64,000 nucleotides of DNA from Brachybacterium paraconglomeratum (GCF_003994255.1 NZ_ML133859.1:1-64000), one strand, 5' to 3'; shown: positions 17,355 to 26,786, counted from the stretch's first letter. A program made the numbers and translations. The notes: generated by a model from the letters alone, not told the origin.

Positions 17355-18377
17355 ATGAGTCCAGCGACGCGCCGCCCGTCGATGGCCGACGTCGCAGGCC
17401 GCGCCGGGGTCTCGTACCAGACGGTCTCCCGCGTGCTCAATCAGCCCGGCATCGTCCGCCCCGAGACCCGGGAGCGGGTGCTCGCGGCGATCGCCGAGAC
17501 CGGCTACACCCCGAACCGTGCGGCCCGCGCCCTGAAGACCACCCGCTCCTCGCAGATCGGCCTGCTCACCGACGGCTCCTCGCTGTTCGGCCCCTCCGAG
17601 ACGGTCACCGCGATCGAGACCGCGGCCCGCGAGGCGGGCTACTCGGTGCTGCTGACGACGGTCCGCCCCGGGGACCCTGCGGGGGCGACGCCCGGCGCCG
17701 AGCTGATCGGCTCGGGCGTCGACGGGATCCTCGTGGTCGCGGCGCACGAGGGGATGCAGCCGGTGGTCGCGGCAGCGGCCTCCACGATCCCCGTCCTCGC
17801 CGTCTCCGCACAGCCTCCTGCGACCGCATCCACCCAGGTCGTGGGCGTGGACCAGCGCCTCGGCTCGCATGCGGTGGTCGAACACCTCGCACGCACGGGC
17901 GTGCGCTCGGTCGCCCACCTGGCCGGCCCGACGGACTGGTACGACGCCCGCGCCCGCCTCGACGGCTTCCATGAGGCGACCGCGGAGCTGGGCCTGGAGG
18001 GGACGACGACCGCGCCCGGTGACTGGACGCCGAGGTCCGGGTACGAGCTGACGCGCGGCCTGCTCGCGGGCGGCGTGCCGGAGGCGATCTTCGCGGCGAA
18101 CGACATGATGGCGATCGGGGCGCTGCACGCGCTGCACGAGCACGGAGCGCGCGTGCCGGTGGACGTCGCCGTGGCGGGCTTCGACGACACCGTCGGCGCG
18201 GAGTACCTGCTCCCCTCGCTGACCACGGTCTCCCAGCCCTTCGCGGAGCTGGGGCGGCTCGCGTTGCACCGGCTGCTGGAGCTGCTGGAGGATCCGGAGG
18301 ATCCCGGCCCTCCCCCGCCGCCGCTCTCGCCGCGCCTGGTGGTGCGCCGCTCGACCCGTCCCGAACGGACCCACTGA
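17355..18377 (+). CDS. LacI-family regulator of the arabinose locus
   Basis: A 340-residue repressor of standard LacI length. The helix-turn-helix is MADVAGRAGVSYQTVSRVLN at residues 10-29; the ligand domain carries AIFAANDMMAIGALHALHEHG and VAVAGFDDTVGAEYLLPSLTT, the usual C-terminal landmarks. The ATG is preceded by GAGGAGG. It sits between the truncated ABC permease and araB, and three copies of an ACGTT-centred operator flank araB, araD and the ABC promoter. It is therefore the likely repressor of arabinose use, in the role AraR plays elsewhere, although AraR of Bacillus has a GntR-type head and this protein does not. Confidence 0.9.
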   Translation: MSPATRRPSMADVAGRAGVSYQTVSRVLNQPGIVRPETRERVLAAIAETGYTPNRAARALKTTRSSQIGLLTDGSSLFGPSETVTAIETAAREAGYSVLLTTVRPGDPAGATPGAELIGSGVDGILVVAAHEGMQPVVAAAASTIPVLAVSAQPPATASTQVVGVDQRLGSHAVVEHLARTGVRSVAHLAGPTDWYDARARLDGFHEATAELGLEGTTTAPGDWTPRSGYELTRGLLAGGVPEAIFAANDMMAIGALHALHEHGARVPVDVAVAGFDDTVGAEYLLPSLTTVSQPFAELGRLALHRLLELLEDPEDPGPPPPPLSPRLVVRRSTRPERTH

Positions 18378-18405
18378 GCGCCGCGCGCGGAGGCGGACAC
18401 CCCGA

Positions 18406-18419
18406 TGTGAACGTTGACA
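18406..18419. promoter_or_regulatory. Arabinose-regulon operator before araB
   Basis: TGTGAACGTTGACA, identical over 14 bp to the site before araD. It ends 30 bp before the araB ATG and includes TTGACA, which could itself be the -35 box; the transcript would then be almost leaderless, consistent with the lack of a clear ribosome site. Confidence 0.75.
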
Positions 18420-18449
18420 GAGCGGGTGGTCACCTGGTTCAGTGACTCC

Positions 18450-20153
18450 ATGACGCACGCCGACGTGTCCCCCGCCCAGTCCCCCTCCCCCGCGCCCGGA
18501 GGGGACGACGCCGCGGCCCTGATCGCCGCCGGCGGCGCCCACCTAGGGATCGAGCTGGGCTCCACCCGCATCAAGGCCGCCCTGGTCGACGGCACGGGCG
18601 CGGTGCTCGCCACAGGTTCCCACGCCTGGGAGAACGAGCTGGTGGGCGAGATCTGGACCTACTCGCTGGACGCGGTGTGGGCAGGGATCCGCGACTGCTA
18701 CGCCGACCTTGCCCGCGATGTGCGCGCGCAGCACGGCACGGAGCTCACGGCCCTCGGCGGCCTGGGCATCTCCGCGATGATGCACGGCTATCTCGCCCTC
18801 GACGCCGACGGCGAGCAGCTCGCCGAGTTCCGCACCTGGCGCAACACCTTCACCACGGAGGCCGCGGCCCTGCTCAGCGAGACGCTCGCGCAGAACATCC
18901 CGCTGCGCTGGAGCATCTCCCACCTCCTGCACGCCGTGCAGCAGGGCGAGGAGCACGTGGAGCGCCTCGACTTCCTCACCACCCTCGCCGGCTACGTGCA
19001 CTGGAGGCTCACCGGGAGGAAGGTGCTCGGCGTCGGCGACGCCAGCGGCATGTTCCCGATCGGCTCCTCGGGCGACGCCTTCGACGCCGAGCTGCTCGAG
19101 CGCACCTCCGCGCTCGAGCCGATCGCGGCGATGCCCTGGTCGCTGCCGGACCTGCTGCCCGAGGTGCTCGTCGCCGGGCAGGACGCCGGGCACCTGACCG
19201 CCGAGGGCGCGGCCCTGCTGGACCCGACGGGGATGCTGCAGCCCGGGGCGATCACCGCCCCGCCCGAGGGCGACGCCGGCACCGGCATGGTCGCCACCCA
19301 GGCCGTCGAGCCCCGCACCGGCAACGTCTCGGCCGGCACCAGCGCCTTCGCGATGGTCGTCCTCGAGGGGCCGCTGTCCGGGCCGCGCGAGGAGATCGAC
19401 CTGGTCACCACGCCGTCGGGCCACCCGGTCGCGATGATCCACACGAACAACTGCACCACCGACCTCGACGCCTGGCTGGGCCTGTTCTCGCAGTTCGCGG
19501 AGCTCATCGGCGCACCGCAGTCCGCCGAGGACCTCTACGGGGCACTGTTCTCCGCAGGGGCCGACGGGGACGCCGACGCCGGCGGCGTGCTGACCTACAA
19601 CTACATCTCCGGTGAGCACCAGACCGGCGTCGCCTCCGGCCGCCCGCTGCTGGTGCGCGAGCAGTCCGCCCGCTTCACGCTCGAGAACTTCATGCGCGCC
19701 CAGCTCTACGGCGCCTTCGGAGCCCTCGCCGTGGGAATGGACGCGCTGCTGAAGGACGAGGGCGTCCGACTGGACGTCATGTACGCCCACGGCGGCATCT
19801 TCCGCACCCGGGGCGTCGCCCAGCAGGTGCTCGCCGACGCGCTCGGCGTGCCGGTCGCGCTCGGCGAGTCGGCCGGCGAGGGCGGCGCCTGGGGCATGGC
19901 GCTGCTCGCCGCGCACACCGCCCGCACCGCCGCGGCCGACGGAGCCGCCAGCGGAGTGGCTGACGGATCGGGTGCCACCGCCGTGGGTGGCGCGCAGTCC
20001 CTCAGCGCCTATCTCGACGAGATCGTCTTCGCCGGCCAGGACATCACCACCCGCTCCCCCGACACCGCCGGCCGCGAGGGCCACACGACCTGGCTGGGCG
20101 CCTACCGCGACGGGCTTCCGCTCGCCCGCCGGGCCGGGGACCTGCTCCACTGA
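18450..20153 (+). CDS. araB: FGGY-family kinase, probable L-ribulokinase
   Basis: Phosphorylates L-ribulose to L-ribulose 5-phosphate, the middle step of arabinose breakdown. The 567-residue protein is of the FGGY class used as ribulokinase in bifidobacteria and Bacteroides rather than the E. coli AraB class. It starts with LGIELGSTRIKAALVD (phosphate-1 motif), has GNVSAGTSAFAMVV (phosphate-2) and ends with GGIFRTRGVAQQVLADAL and GEGGAWGMALLAA (adenosine side). The substrate is assigned from its place in an araB-araD-araA cluster. ATG 18450 follows the operator; the frame is open to 18414 but that start overlaps the operator. Residues about 500-520 are an Ala/Gly-rich insert. Confidence 0.88.
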   Translation: MTHADVSPAQSPSPAPGGDDAAALIAAGGAHLGIELGSTRIKAALVDGTGAVLATGSHAWENELVGEIWTYSLDAVWAGIRDCYADLARDVRAQHGTELTALGGLGISAMMHGYLALDADGEQLAEFRTWRNTFTTEAAALLSETLAQNIPLRWSISHLLHAVQQGEEHVERLDFLTTLAGYVHWRLTGRKVLGVGDASGMFPIGSSGDAFDAELLERTSALEPIAAMPWSLPDLLPEVLVAGQDAGHLTAEGAALLDPTGMLQPGAITAPPEGDAGTGMVATQAVEPRTGNVSAGTSAFAMVVLEGPLSGPREEIDLVTTPSGHPVAMIHTNNCTTDLDAWLGLFSQFAELIGAPQSAEDLYGALFSAGADGDADAGGVLTYNYISGEHQTGVASGRPLLVREQSARFTLENFMRAQLYGAFGALAVGMDALLKDEGVRLDVMYAHGGIFRTRGVAQQVLADALGVPVALGESAGEGGAWGMALLAAHTARTAAADGAASGVADGSGATAVGGAQSLSAYLDEIVFAGQDITTRSPDTAGREGHTTWLGAYRDGLPLARRAGDLLH

Positions 20154-20298
20154 TCCGACGACCGACGCGGCGCAGGAGCAGCCCGTCGGCCGACCGCTCG
20201 CGCGACCGTCACGACCGCCTCACCATCCCAGCAGATCGGCCCGTCGGGACGCCTCCGACCTCGCCCGCCGACTGGGCGGAATCGCCCTCGGCTCCATC

Positions 20299-20312
20299 TG
20301 TGAACGTTGACA
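20299..20312. promoter_or_regulatory. Arabinose-regulon operator before araD
   Basis: TGTGAACGTTGACA, the same 14 bases as before araB, 33 bp upstream of the araD start. Its presence inside the cluster indicates that araD-araA has its own repressible promoter rather than depending only on read-through from araB. Confidence 0.78.
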
Positions 20313-20344
20313 GCACTGCAGACCCCGCACCGGAAGGAAGTCCC

Positions 20345-21064
20345 ATGACCCTGGTCCTGACCGACCTGCCCGACGCCGCCCAGCGCGCCGTCGCCGCGAC
20401 GCGCGAGCGCGTCGCCGCCCTGCACGCCGAGCTGCCCCGCAACCAGCTGGTGGTGTGGACCGCCGGGAACGTCTCCGAGCGCGTCCCGGACCTGCCGGAG
20501 GACATCCCCGGCCTGTTCGTCATCAAGCCCTCCGGCGTCTCCTACGACGGGCTGACCCCCGAGACGATGGTGGTGTGCACCCTCGACGGCGCGAAGATCG
20601 TCGACGGCACCCCCGATGCGCTCTCCCCCTCCTCGGACACGGCCGCCCACGCCTACGTCTACGAGCACATGGACCACGTGGGTGGGGTGGTGCACACCCA
20701 CTCCACATACGCGACCGCGTGGGCGGCGCGCGGGGAGGAGATCCCCTGCGTGCTGACGATGATGGCCGACGAGTTCGGCGGCCCGATCCCCGTGGGCCCC
20801 TTCGCCGTGATCGGCGACGACTCGATCGGCCGCGGCATCGTCGAGACGCTGCGCGGCTCCCGCTCCCCCGCCGTGCTCATGCAGAACCACGGCCCCTTCA
20901 CCCTCGGCAAGGACGCCCGCGCCGCGGTGAAGGCCGCCGTGATGTGCGAGGAGGTGGCACGCACCGTGCACGTCTCCCGCCAGCTCGGCGACCCGCTGCC
21001 CATCGAGCAGTCCCTCGTCGACTCCCTCTTCGACCGCTACCAGAACGTCTACGGCCAGCGCTGA
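20345..21064 (+). CDS. araD: L-ribulose-5-phosphate 4-epimerase
   Basis: Interconverts L-ribulose 5-phosphate and D-xylulose 5-phosphate by a retro-aldol step; class II aldolase fold with a bound metal. The 239-residue protein has the phosphate site GNVSER and [10 protein letters not shown], the zinc histidines in [13 protein letters not shown] and the late histidine in [11 protein letters not shown]; Tyr near the C-terminus (RYQNVYGQR) matches the catalytic tyrosine. ATG 20345 follows GGAAGGAAG; the earlier in-frame start lies inside the operator and is rejected. It is followed by araA about 100 bp downstream in the same direction. Confidence 0.95.
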   Translation: MTLVLTDLPDAAQRAVAATRERVAALHAELPRNQLVVWTAGNVSERVPDLPEDIPGLFVIKPSGVSYDGLTPETMVVCTLDGAKIVDGTPDALSPSSDTAAHAYVYEHMDHVGGVVHTHSTYATAWAARGEEIPCVLTMMADEFGGPIPVGPFAVIGDDSIGRGIVETLRGSRSPAVLMQNHGPFTLGKDARAAVKAAVMCEEVARTVHVSRQLGDPLPIEQSLVDSLFDRYQNVYGQR

Positions 21065-21165
21065 CGCCGGCCCACCCGGCGCACGCCCCGACGCCTGCGC
21101 CACCTGCTCCCACCGCCCCGCCGACGACCTGCCGCACCGATCCCACTCAGAGACGAGGACACGCC

Positions 21166-22674
21166 ATGCACAACCCCTTCGAGACCCGCGAGATCTGGTT
21201 CCTCACCGGCAGCCAGGGGCTGTACGGGCCCGAGACCCTCGACCAGGTCGCCGCCCAGTCCCGCACCATCGCCGAGACCCTCGACGCCGCCTCCGACATC
21301 CCGGTGCGGATCGTGTGGAAGCCCGTGCTCACCGACCGCGACGCGATCCGCGAGGTGGCGCTGGCCGCGAACGCGGACCCGGCCTGCGCCGGCGTCATCA
21401 CCTGGATGCACACCTTCTCCCCGGCGAAGATGTGGATCCAGGGCCTCGATGCGCTGGCCACCCCGCTGCTGCACCTGCACACGCAGGCGAACGTGGAGCT
21501 GCCCTGGTCCACGATCGACATGGACTTCATGAACCTCAACCAGGCCGCGCACGGCGACCGCGAGTTCGGGTACATCGCCACGCGGCTCGGCGTGGACCGC
21601 AAGACCGTGGTCGGCCATGCCTCGGACGAGGTGGTGCAGGGCAAGATCGGCCGCTGGGCCCGGGCCGCGACCGGCTGGGCCGAGATGCACTCCCTGAAGC
21701 TCGCCCGCTTCGGCGACAACATGCGCGGCGTCGCCGTCACCGAGGGCGACAAGACCGAGGCCGAGCTGCGGCTCGGCGTCTCCGTGAACACCTGGGGCGT
21801 CAACGACCTCGTCGCAGTGGTAGATGCGGTGGACGACCGAGATGTCGACGAGCTCGTCGCCGAGTACGAGGAGCTCTACGACGTGGTGCCCGAGCTGCGC
21901 CGCGGCGGCGAGCGCCACGAGTCGCTGCGCTACGGCGCCCGGCAGGAGCTGGGCCTGCGCCGCTTCCTCGAGGACGGCGGCTTCGGCGCGTTCACCACGA
22001 ACTTCGAGGACCTCGGCGGGCTGCGCCAGCTGCCGGGCCTGGCCGTCCAGCGCCTGATGGCCGACGGCTACGGCTTCGGCGCCGAGGGTGACTGGAAGAC
22101 CGCGATCCTGGTGCGGGTCGCCGCGGTGATGGGCTACGGACTGCCCGGCGGCGCCTCCCTGATGGAGGACTACACCTACGAGATGACGCCGGGCAGCGAG
22201 AAGATCCTCGGCGCGCACATGCTCGAGGTCTCCCCCACCCTCACCACCGGCAGGCCCTCGCTCGAGATCCACCCGCTGGGGATCGGGGACCGCGAGGACC
22301 CGGTGCGCCTGAAGTTCACGGCCGACGCGGGCCCCGCGGTGGTCGTGGCGCTGTCCGACATGCGCGAGCGGTTCCGCCTGGTCGCGAACGTCGTCGAGGT
22401 GGTCGAGCCCGACGAGGAGCTGCCGAAGCTGCCGGTCGCCTGCGCCGTGTGGGAGCCGCAGCCGGACTTCGCCACCTCCGCCGAGTGCTGGCTGACCGCC
22501 GGCGCCGCCCACCACACCGTGATGACCACGGCGGTGGGCCTGGAGGTGTGGGAGGACCTCGCCACGATCGCGGACATCGAGCTCGCGATCATCGACGAGT
22601 CCACGACCGTTCGCTCCTTCGCCCAGGAGCTGCGCACCAACCAGGTCTTCCACCGCCTCGCCCAGGGGTTCTGA
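21166..22674 (+). CDS. araA: L-arabinose isomerase
   Basis: Converts L-arabinose to L-ribulose, the first step of the pathway. The 502 residues match the usual 500. The family opening [13 protein letters not shown] is intact, with [23 protein letters not shown] and [19 protein letters not shown] following. The metal-site acids and histidines are present in [23 protein letters not shown] and the two late histidines ([16 protein letters not shown]). The ATG follows GAGACGAGGA. A strong hairpin 28 bp beyond the stop ends the unit. With AraB and AraD it completes a cytoplasmic route to xylulose 5-phosphate, intact although the adjacent transporter has been lost. Confidence 0.97.
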   Translation: MHNPFETREIWFLTGSQGLYGPETLDQVAAQSRTIAETLDAASDIPVRIVWKPVLTDRDAIREVALAANADPACAGVITWMHTFSPAKMWIQGLDALATPLLHLHTQANVELPWSTIDMDFMNLNQAAHGDREFGYIATRLGVDRKTVVGHASDEVVQGKIGRWARAATGWAEMHSLKLARFGDNMRGVAVTEGDKTEAELRLGVSVNTWGVNDLVAVVDAVDDRDVDELVAEYEELYDVVPELRRGGERHESLRYGARQELGLRRFLEDGGFGAFTTNFEDLGGLRQLPGLAVQRLMADGYGFGAEGDWKTAILVRVAAVMGYGLPGGASLMEDYTYEMTPGSEKILGAHMLEVSPTLTTGRPSLEIHPLGIGDREDPVRLKFTADAGPAVVVALSDMRERFRLVANVVEVVEPDEELPKLPVACAVWEPQPDFATSAECWLTAGAAHHTVMTTAVGLEVWEDLATIADIELAIIDESTTVRSFAQELRTNQVFHRLAQGF

Positions 22675-22701
22675 GCGGCCCGGCCGACGGGACGGGGTGG
22701 G

Positions 22702-22738
22702 GCGGCCGACGGGACGGGCGACCCGTTCCGTCGGCCGC
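22702..22738 (+). terminator. Terminator-like hairpin after araA
   Basis: GCGGCCGACGGGACGGG and CCCGTTCCGTCGGCCGC form a 17-bp stem with one G/A position and a CGA loop. The stem is built on two inverted copies of the word GGCCGACGG found in several other hairpins here. No T-run follows. Confidence 0.8.
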
Positions 22739-22772
22739 GCGGGCCCGGGTGACGAACCCCGTCCGCCGGTGG

Positions 22773-22844
22773 TCGACAGCTTTTGCTGCCGCCAGGACTC
22801 ATGCGGGCCCCCACATGGGTCCTGGCGGTACATTTCCTGCGATA
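22773..22844. repeat. Long intergenic palindrome C
   Basis: A 72-bp imperfect palindrome. The core arms CCGCCAGGACTCATG (22789-22803) and CATGGGTCCTGGCGG (22814-22828) differ at one position, and pairing continues outward with mismatches. It lies between araA and the oxidase gene, beyond the araA terminator. AGGACTCAT also occurs in palindrome D and ACTCATG in palindrome E. Confidence 0.8.
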
Positions 22845-22930
22845 CCCGGCCCGACGCGCGCGCCGGCCGCGCCGCGCACAGCCCTGGCCCGTGCCCCGTC
22901 CGGCACCCCGTGACCACGTCCCCCGGCCCC

Positions 22931-22965
22931 GACCCTCGACCCTCGACCCTCGACCCTCGACCCTC
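22931..22965 (+). repeat. Five tandem copies of GACCCTC
   Basis: Five exact head-to-tail 7-bp units end one base before the GGAG that serves the oxidase gene. Seven is not a multiple of three, so copy-number change by slippage would alter leader length without touching the coding frame. Confidence 0.9.
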
Positions 22966-22971
22966 GGAGCG

Positions 22972-24276
22972 ATGATGCCCACCTCGAGCACCCCCGACCC
23001 CGTCCTCCACGCCCCCGGGCTCAGCTGGTCGGGCACCGTGGACTACGGACCCGGGCCGCTGCACGCGCCGACCTCGGTCGCCGCGCTGCAGGAGCTCGTC
23101 GCCGGCAGCACGAGGCTGCGGGCGCTCGGCACCCGACACTCCTTCTCCGAGGTCGCCGCGTCGGACGGTCCGCTGGTGACGCTCACGGCGATGCCGCCGG
23201 AGATCGAGATCGACACCGAGGCGAGCACCGTCCGCGTCGGCGCCGGGGTGCGCTACGGCGAGCTCGCCGTCGCCGCCCATGCGACCGGGCTGGCACTGCC
23301 GAACATGGGCTCGCTGCCGCACATCTCGGTGGGCGGGGCGAGCGCGACCGGCACCCATGGCTCCGGGAACCGCTCGCGCTCGCTGACCTCCTCGGTGCGG
23401 GAGATCGAGCTGGTCACGGCGGGCGGGGATCTACTGACGCTCTCGCGCGAGGCCGATCCGGAGGTGTTCGACGGCGTCGTGCTCTCCCTCGGCACGCTCG
23501 GGATCGTCACGCACCTGACCCTCGACCTGGTGCCGGCCGCGCCGATGCGGCAGACGGTCCACCTCGACTTCCCCGCCGAGCGGATGGACGAGGGCAGCCT
23601 CGCGGCGATGCTCGGGGCGGGCGCGAGCGTGAGCCTGTTCCACCGCTGGGACGGCCACATCGCCCAGGCCTGGGTGAAGCAGCGCCTGAGTGAGGACACT
23701 GACGAGGACACCGCGCTTCCCGAGCACTGGCTCGGCGGCCGACGGGCGCCTGGTCCCGTGCACCCGCTGCCGGGGATGCCCGCCGACTTCTGCACCGACC
23801 AGACCGGGGAGCCGGGTCCGGCCCACGAGCGTCTGCCGCACTTCCGGCTCGAGTTCACCCCGTCCAGCGGCGAGGAGATCCAGTCGGAGTACTTCGTGCC
23901 GCGCGAGCGGATCGGCGAGGCGCTCGCGGCGGTGATGCCGCTCGGGGAGCGGATCCGTCCGCTACTGCACGCCTCCGAGGTGCGGACCGTCGCGGCCGAC
24001 GAGCTGTGGCTCTCCCCTGCCCAGCACCGGGACAGCGCCTGCGTGCACTTCACCTGGAAGCAGCGGCCCGCCGAGGTCGCGGCGCTGCTGCCCGAGGTCG
24101 AGGAGCGCCTCGCCCCTTTCGCGCCTCGGCCGCACTGGGGGAAGGTGTTCACGCTGGACCCGGAGGTGGTGCAGGCGCAGTACCCGGATCTGGAGCGCTT
24201 CCGGGCGCTGCGGGACCGGCTCGATCCCGAGCGCGTGTTCCGCAACGAGTACGTGGACCGGCTGCTCGGGGCGTGA
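22972..24276 (+). CDS. FAD-linked alditol oxidase-like protein
   Basis: A VAO-family flavoenzyme of 434 residues. The N-terminal FAD domain has RALGTRHSFSEVA, in which the histidine matches the covalent FAD histidine of Streptomyces alditol oxidase, and then SLPHISVGGASATGTHGSG, the pyrophosphate loop. The C-terminal ALO-type domain ends HWGKVFT and RFRALRDRLDPERVFRNEYVDRLLG, the standard ending. Length and motifs fit alditol (xylitol/sorbitol) oxidases better than arabinono-lactone or gulonolactone oxidases. It would oxidise a polyol with oxygen, making peroxide. It has no signal peptide. ATG 22972 or 22975 follows GGAG. Its place after araA fits a pentitol substrate, but that is inference. 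Confidence 0.82.
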   Translation: MMPTSSTPDPVLHAPGLSWSGTVDYGPGPLHAPTSVAALQELVAGSTRLRALGTRHSFSEVAASDGPLVTLTAMPPEIEIDTEASTVRVGAGVRYGELAVAAHATGLALPNMGSLPHISVGGASATGTHGSGNRSRSLTSSVREIELVTAGGDLLTLSREADPEVFDGVVLSLGTLGIVTHLTLDLVPAAPMRQTVHLDFPAERMDEGSLAAMLGAGASVSLFHRWDGHIAQAWVKQRLSEDTDEDTALPEHWLGGRRAPGPVHPLPGMPADFCTDQTGEPGPAHERLPHFRLEFTPSSGEEIQSEYFVPRERIGEALAAVMPLGERIRPLLHASEVRTVAADELWLSPAQHRDSACVHFTWKQRPAEVAALLPEVEERLAPFAPRPHWGKVFTLDPEVVQAQYPDLERFRALRDRLDPERVFRNEYVDRLLGA

Positions 24277-24286
24277 GCGGCAGAGG

Positions 24287-24517
24287 TCAGCGGATCCTGC
24301 GGGACCGGAGAAGGGCCAGGCCCCCTCCGAGGAGGGCCAGGGCTCCCGCTGCGAGAGCGACGACGCCGAAGACGACGCTTCGCGCGATCACCAGGGCCCC
24401 GAGCTCCACATCGCCGATGAGCAGCCAGATGCCCAGCACGGCCATCACGACTCCCAGCAGAATCGCCGACGAAGAGACATAGGCGGGACTGCTCCGCGAT
24501 TCAGGCCCGGCTGCCAT
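24287..24517 (-). CDS. Small membrane protein, two helices
   Basis: A 76-residue protein of unknown family. Two hydrophobic stretches, ILLGVVMAVLGIWLLIG and VVFGVVALAAGALALLGGG, are separated by a short polar loop and followed by the basic tail RSRRIR, so the C-terminus should face the cytoplasm. The ATG has AGGGTGA upstream, which supports a real gene. It converges on the oxidase gene with a 10-bp gap. No function is proposed. Confidence 0.6.
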   Translation of the reverse strand: MAAGPESRSSPAYVSSSAILLGVVMAVLGIWLLIGDVELGALVIARSVVFGVVALAAGALALLGGGLALLRSRRIR

Positions 24518-24609
24518 GCGTCACCCTCTCCCGGACAGGCTCTTGTTCGAGGAGATCCTCTCGGATCGCACGGGCCCGGCCGCTCCGAGCCCGGTCCGAC
24601 CCGACCTGA

Positions 24610-25308
24610 TCAACGCTCCGTCCCGTCGGCCATCCCCCGCGCCTCGAGCGCGGTGCGGGCCGGGTAGATCATCCCGGCCGCACGGGCGACGGCGACGGCG
24701 TGGGCGAGATGGAGCTCCTCGAAGATCAGCGCGTCGAGCAGCAGGCGCTCGTCGACCGCGCTGCCCGCGGCGACCAGGCGACGCACCGCCTCGGGGTCGA
24801 CCAGCTGCTCCTCACGAGGATCGTCCTCGCGCAGATGGTCCAGGGCGGCGACGTTCACGGCCTCCTCGACCGCCTCGCTCTGGACCGCCTCGGTGAAGGG
24901 CTGCAGCAGCGGGATCTGCGAAGCGCCGTCGTCCACGGGGTGCTCGATGCTCCACCAGGCGCCGTCCTCCCACCAGAGCACGAAGCCCAGCCAGTCCTCG
25001 CCCTGGCCGTCGTCCCGGGTGCGGGCCGCGTCCGCCACCCAGTCCGGCAGGCCCGTCAGGAGGTCGACGGCGTCCGCGGTGACGGTGCGGGAGTAGTCGC
25101 GGTCCACGCCGAGCACGACGGCGCGGTCGCCGGCCAGCAGGACCACCTGCAGCCAGCTGCCGCCGCCGTCCTGCCACAGCATCCCGTGGCGCTCCACCTT
25201 CGAGCGCGCGGACGGGCCGAACAGCGCCGCGTCGACCATCAGGTCGAACCTGGCATGGGCCAGCAGGTCGGGAAGCGGGCAGAGGTCTCGACGGATCGCG
25301 TCGCTCAT
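24610..25308 (-). CDS. Conserved-looking hypothetical protein
   Basis: A 232-residue acidic, tryptophan-containing cytoplasmic protein that I do not recognise. Visible features are WQDGGGSWLQVVLLAGDRAVVLG, DWVADAARTR and FVLWWEDGAWWSIEHP, which suggest an alpha/beta fold with an aromatic surface, and an Ala/Glu-rich helical C-terminal third. There is no signal peptide or membrane segment. Codon use is like that of its neighbours and the ATG at 25308 is the only sensible start. It stands alone between a membrane protein and the start region of the broken lipoprotein gene. No function can be given. Confidence 0.6.
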   Translation of the reverse strand: MSDAIRRDLCPLPDLLAHARFDLMVDAALFGPSARSKVERHGMLWQDGGGSWLQVVLLAGDRAVVLGVDRDYSRTVTADAVDLLTGLPDWVADAARTRDDGQGEDWLGFVLWWEDGAWWSIEHPVDDGASQIPLLQPFTEAVQSEAVEEAVNVAALDHLREDDPREEQLVDPEAVRRLVAAGSAVDERLLLDALIFEELHLAHAVAVARAAGMIYPARTALEARGMADGTER

Positions 25309-25395
25309 GGCCGCATCCTAGGGCGCACCCGCGTCACGCCACCGGGTTCGCCCGCCTCGCGACACGGACGCCCTCTGGCCTCTCCCCCGCCTATG

Positions 25396-25409
25396 GGTTA
25401 GCGTTTTCC
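25396..25409. promoter_or_regulatory. LacI-type operator-like site before the broken lipoprotein gene
   Basis: GGTTAGCGTTTTCC is an imperfect palindrome with a central GCGT, in the style of LacI-family sites, 62 bp before the lipoprotein start. Its repressor is not evident. Confidence 0.4.
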
Positions 25410-25470
25410 CACCCTGGTTGGCACGTTTCACCCTCACGACCCGGCAACGACGCTCATCCTCGGAGGCCCC

Positions 25471-26781
25471 ATGTTCACCCGACGCCAGACCCTCGCCCTC
25501 CTCGCCGCCGCCGGCGCGATCCCCGTCCTCGCCTCCTGCGGCCCGAACGCCTCCTCCGGCGGAGGCGGCGAGGGCGAGGACTCGGGCACGGTGCGCATCT
25601 ACTGGTGGGGCGGCGATCTGCGCCAGACCATGACCGAGGAGGCGCTGGAGCTGTTCGGCGCGCAGAACGCGGAGATCACGGTCGAGCCCGAGTACAGCGA
25701 GTGGACCGGCTACTGGGACAAGCTCGCCCCCCAGACTGCGGGCGGCGACATGCCGGACCTGCTGCAGATGGACGAGGCGTACATCGACTCGTACGGGTCG
25801 CGCGGGTCCTTGCTGGACCTCGAGAGCCTCGGCGAGGCGCTGGACCTCTCGGCCATGGACGCGAAGGTGCTGGACACCGGCCGTCTCGCCGACGGCACCC
25901 TGGTCGGTGCGCCGCTCGGCATCGGAATCTTCTCCGTCGGTGTGAACCTCGACCTGCTCGAGGCCTCCGGCCAGGAGCTGCCCGACGACACCACCTGAAC
26001 CTGGGAGGAGCTGCGCGAGACCGCCGCGGCGATCAGCGAGTGGGGCGCCGACCAGGGCGTGACCGGGCTGGACGTCTTCGGCCAGGGCGCGGCCGAGCTC
26101 GGCGCCTGGGCCCGCCAGTCCGGGCAGCAGCTCTTCCCCCGGGAGGACGAGACCGCGGTGGACGCAGAGACCATCACCTCCTTCCTCGAGTACGCGAAGT
26201 CGCTGATCGACGAGGGCGCCACGCCCGGTGTCGACGCGCAGATCGAGGACGTGGGCGCCGGGGTCGAGCAGGGCCTGTTCGGCACCGGGAAGTCCGTCTT
26301 TCACCTCCAATTCCACACCCAGGTGCAGACCTTCGCGAGCGCCTCCGGGGCGGCGATGACGCTGCTGCGGCTGCCGGCCCGGACCAGCGGCGACCACCAG
26401 ATGGTGAACAAGGCGTCGATGTACTGGTCGATCGCGGCGACCTCCGCCGCCCCCGAGAGCGCCGGGATCCTGATGGACTTCCTGCTCACCGATCCGGAGG
26501 CCGCGAAGGCGCTGCGGCTGGAGCGGGGCGTGACGGCCTTCCCCGAGGTGCAGAGCGCGATCGAGGACGAGCTCGACGAGATCGAGCGAATCTGCCTGGA
26601 CTTCGCCCGCGACCTGCAAGCGGAGGTCTCCCCCGCGCCGCGGGTCACCCCTGCGGACGCCGTCGGCTTCGGCGAGGAGTTCACCCGGATCAGCCAGGAG
26701 TTCTACTTCGGGTCGAAGGACGCGCAGGCGACGGCGCAGGAGCTCCTCACGGTGCTGGAGGGCATGCAGCCGGCGGAGTGA
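25471..26781 (+). pseudogene. ABC sugar-binding lipoprotein interrupted by a nonsense codon
   Basis: Read through one TGA, this frame gives a normal 436-residue family 1 solute-binding protein. A lipoprotein signal with Tat-like RR (FTRRQTLALLAAAGAIPVLASC) leads to a lipobox cysteine at residue 23, then RIYWWGGDLRQTMTEEALELF and the typical lobes. After PDDTT the codon is TGA (25996-25998) and the same frame resumes at once with TWEELRETAAAI, where relatives have Trp, so TGG became TGA. The N-terminal piece (175 residues) cannot fold into both lobes. No permease genes adjoin it, so it would be an orphan even if intact. Sequencing error is possible; the surrounding frame has no other damage, so the event is recent or false. 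Confidence 0.85.
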
Positions 26782-26786
26782 GCATC

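Noticed and set aside
18450..20153. Xylulokinase instead of ribulokinase
   Set aside because: The N-terminal ELGSTRIK-type FGGY class and the araD-araA context point to L-ribulose; no xylose isomerase is present.
22972..24276. D-arabinono-1,4-lactone or gulonolactone oxidase as the primary name
   Set aside because: The GTRHSF motif, length and C-terminus fit bacterial alditol oxidases better; the ALO domain is shared by all these enzymes.
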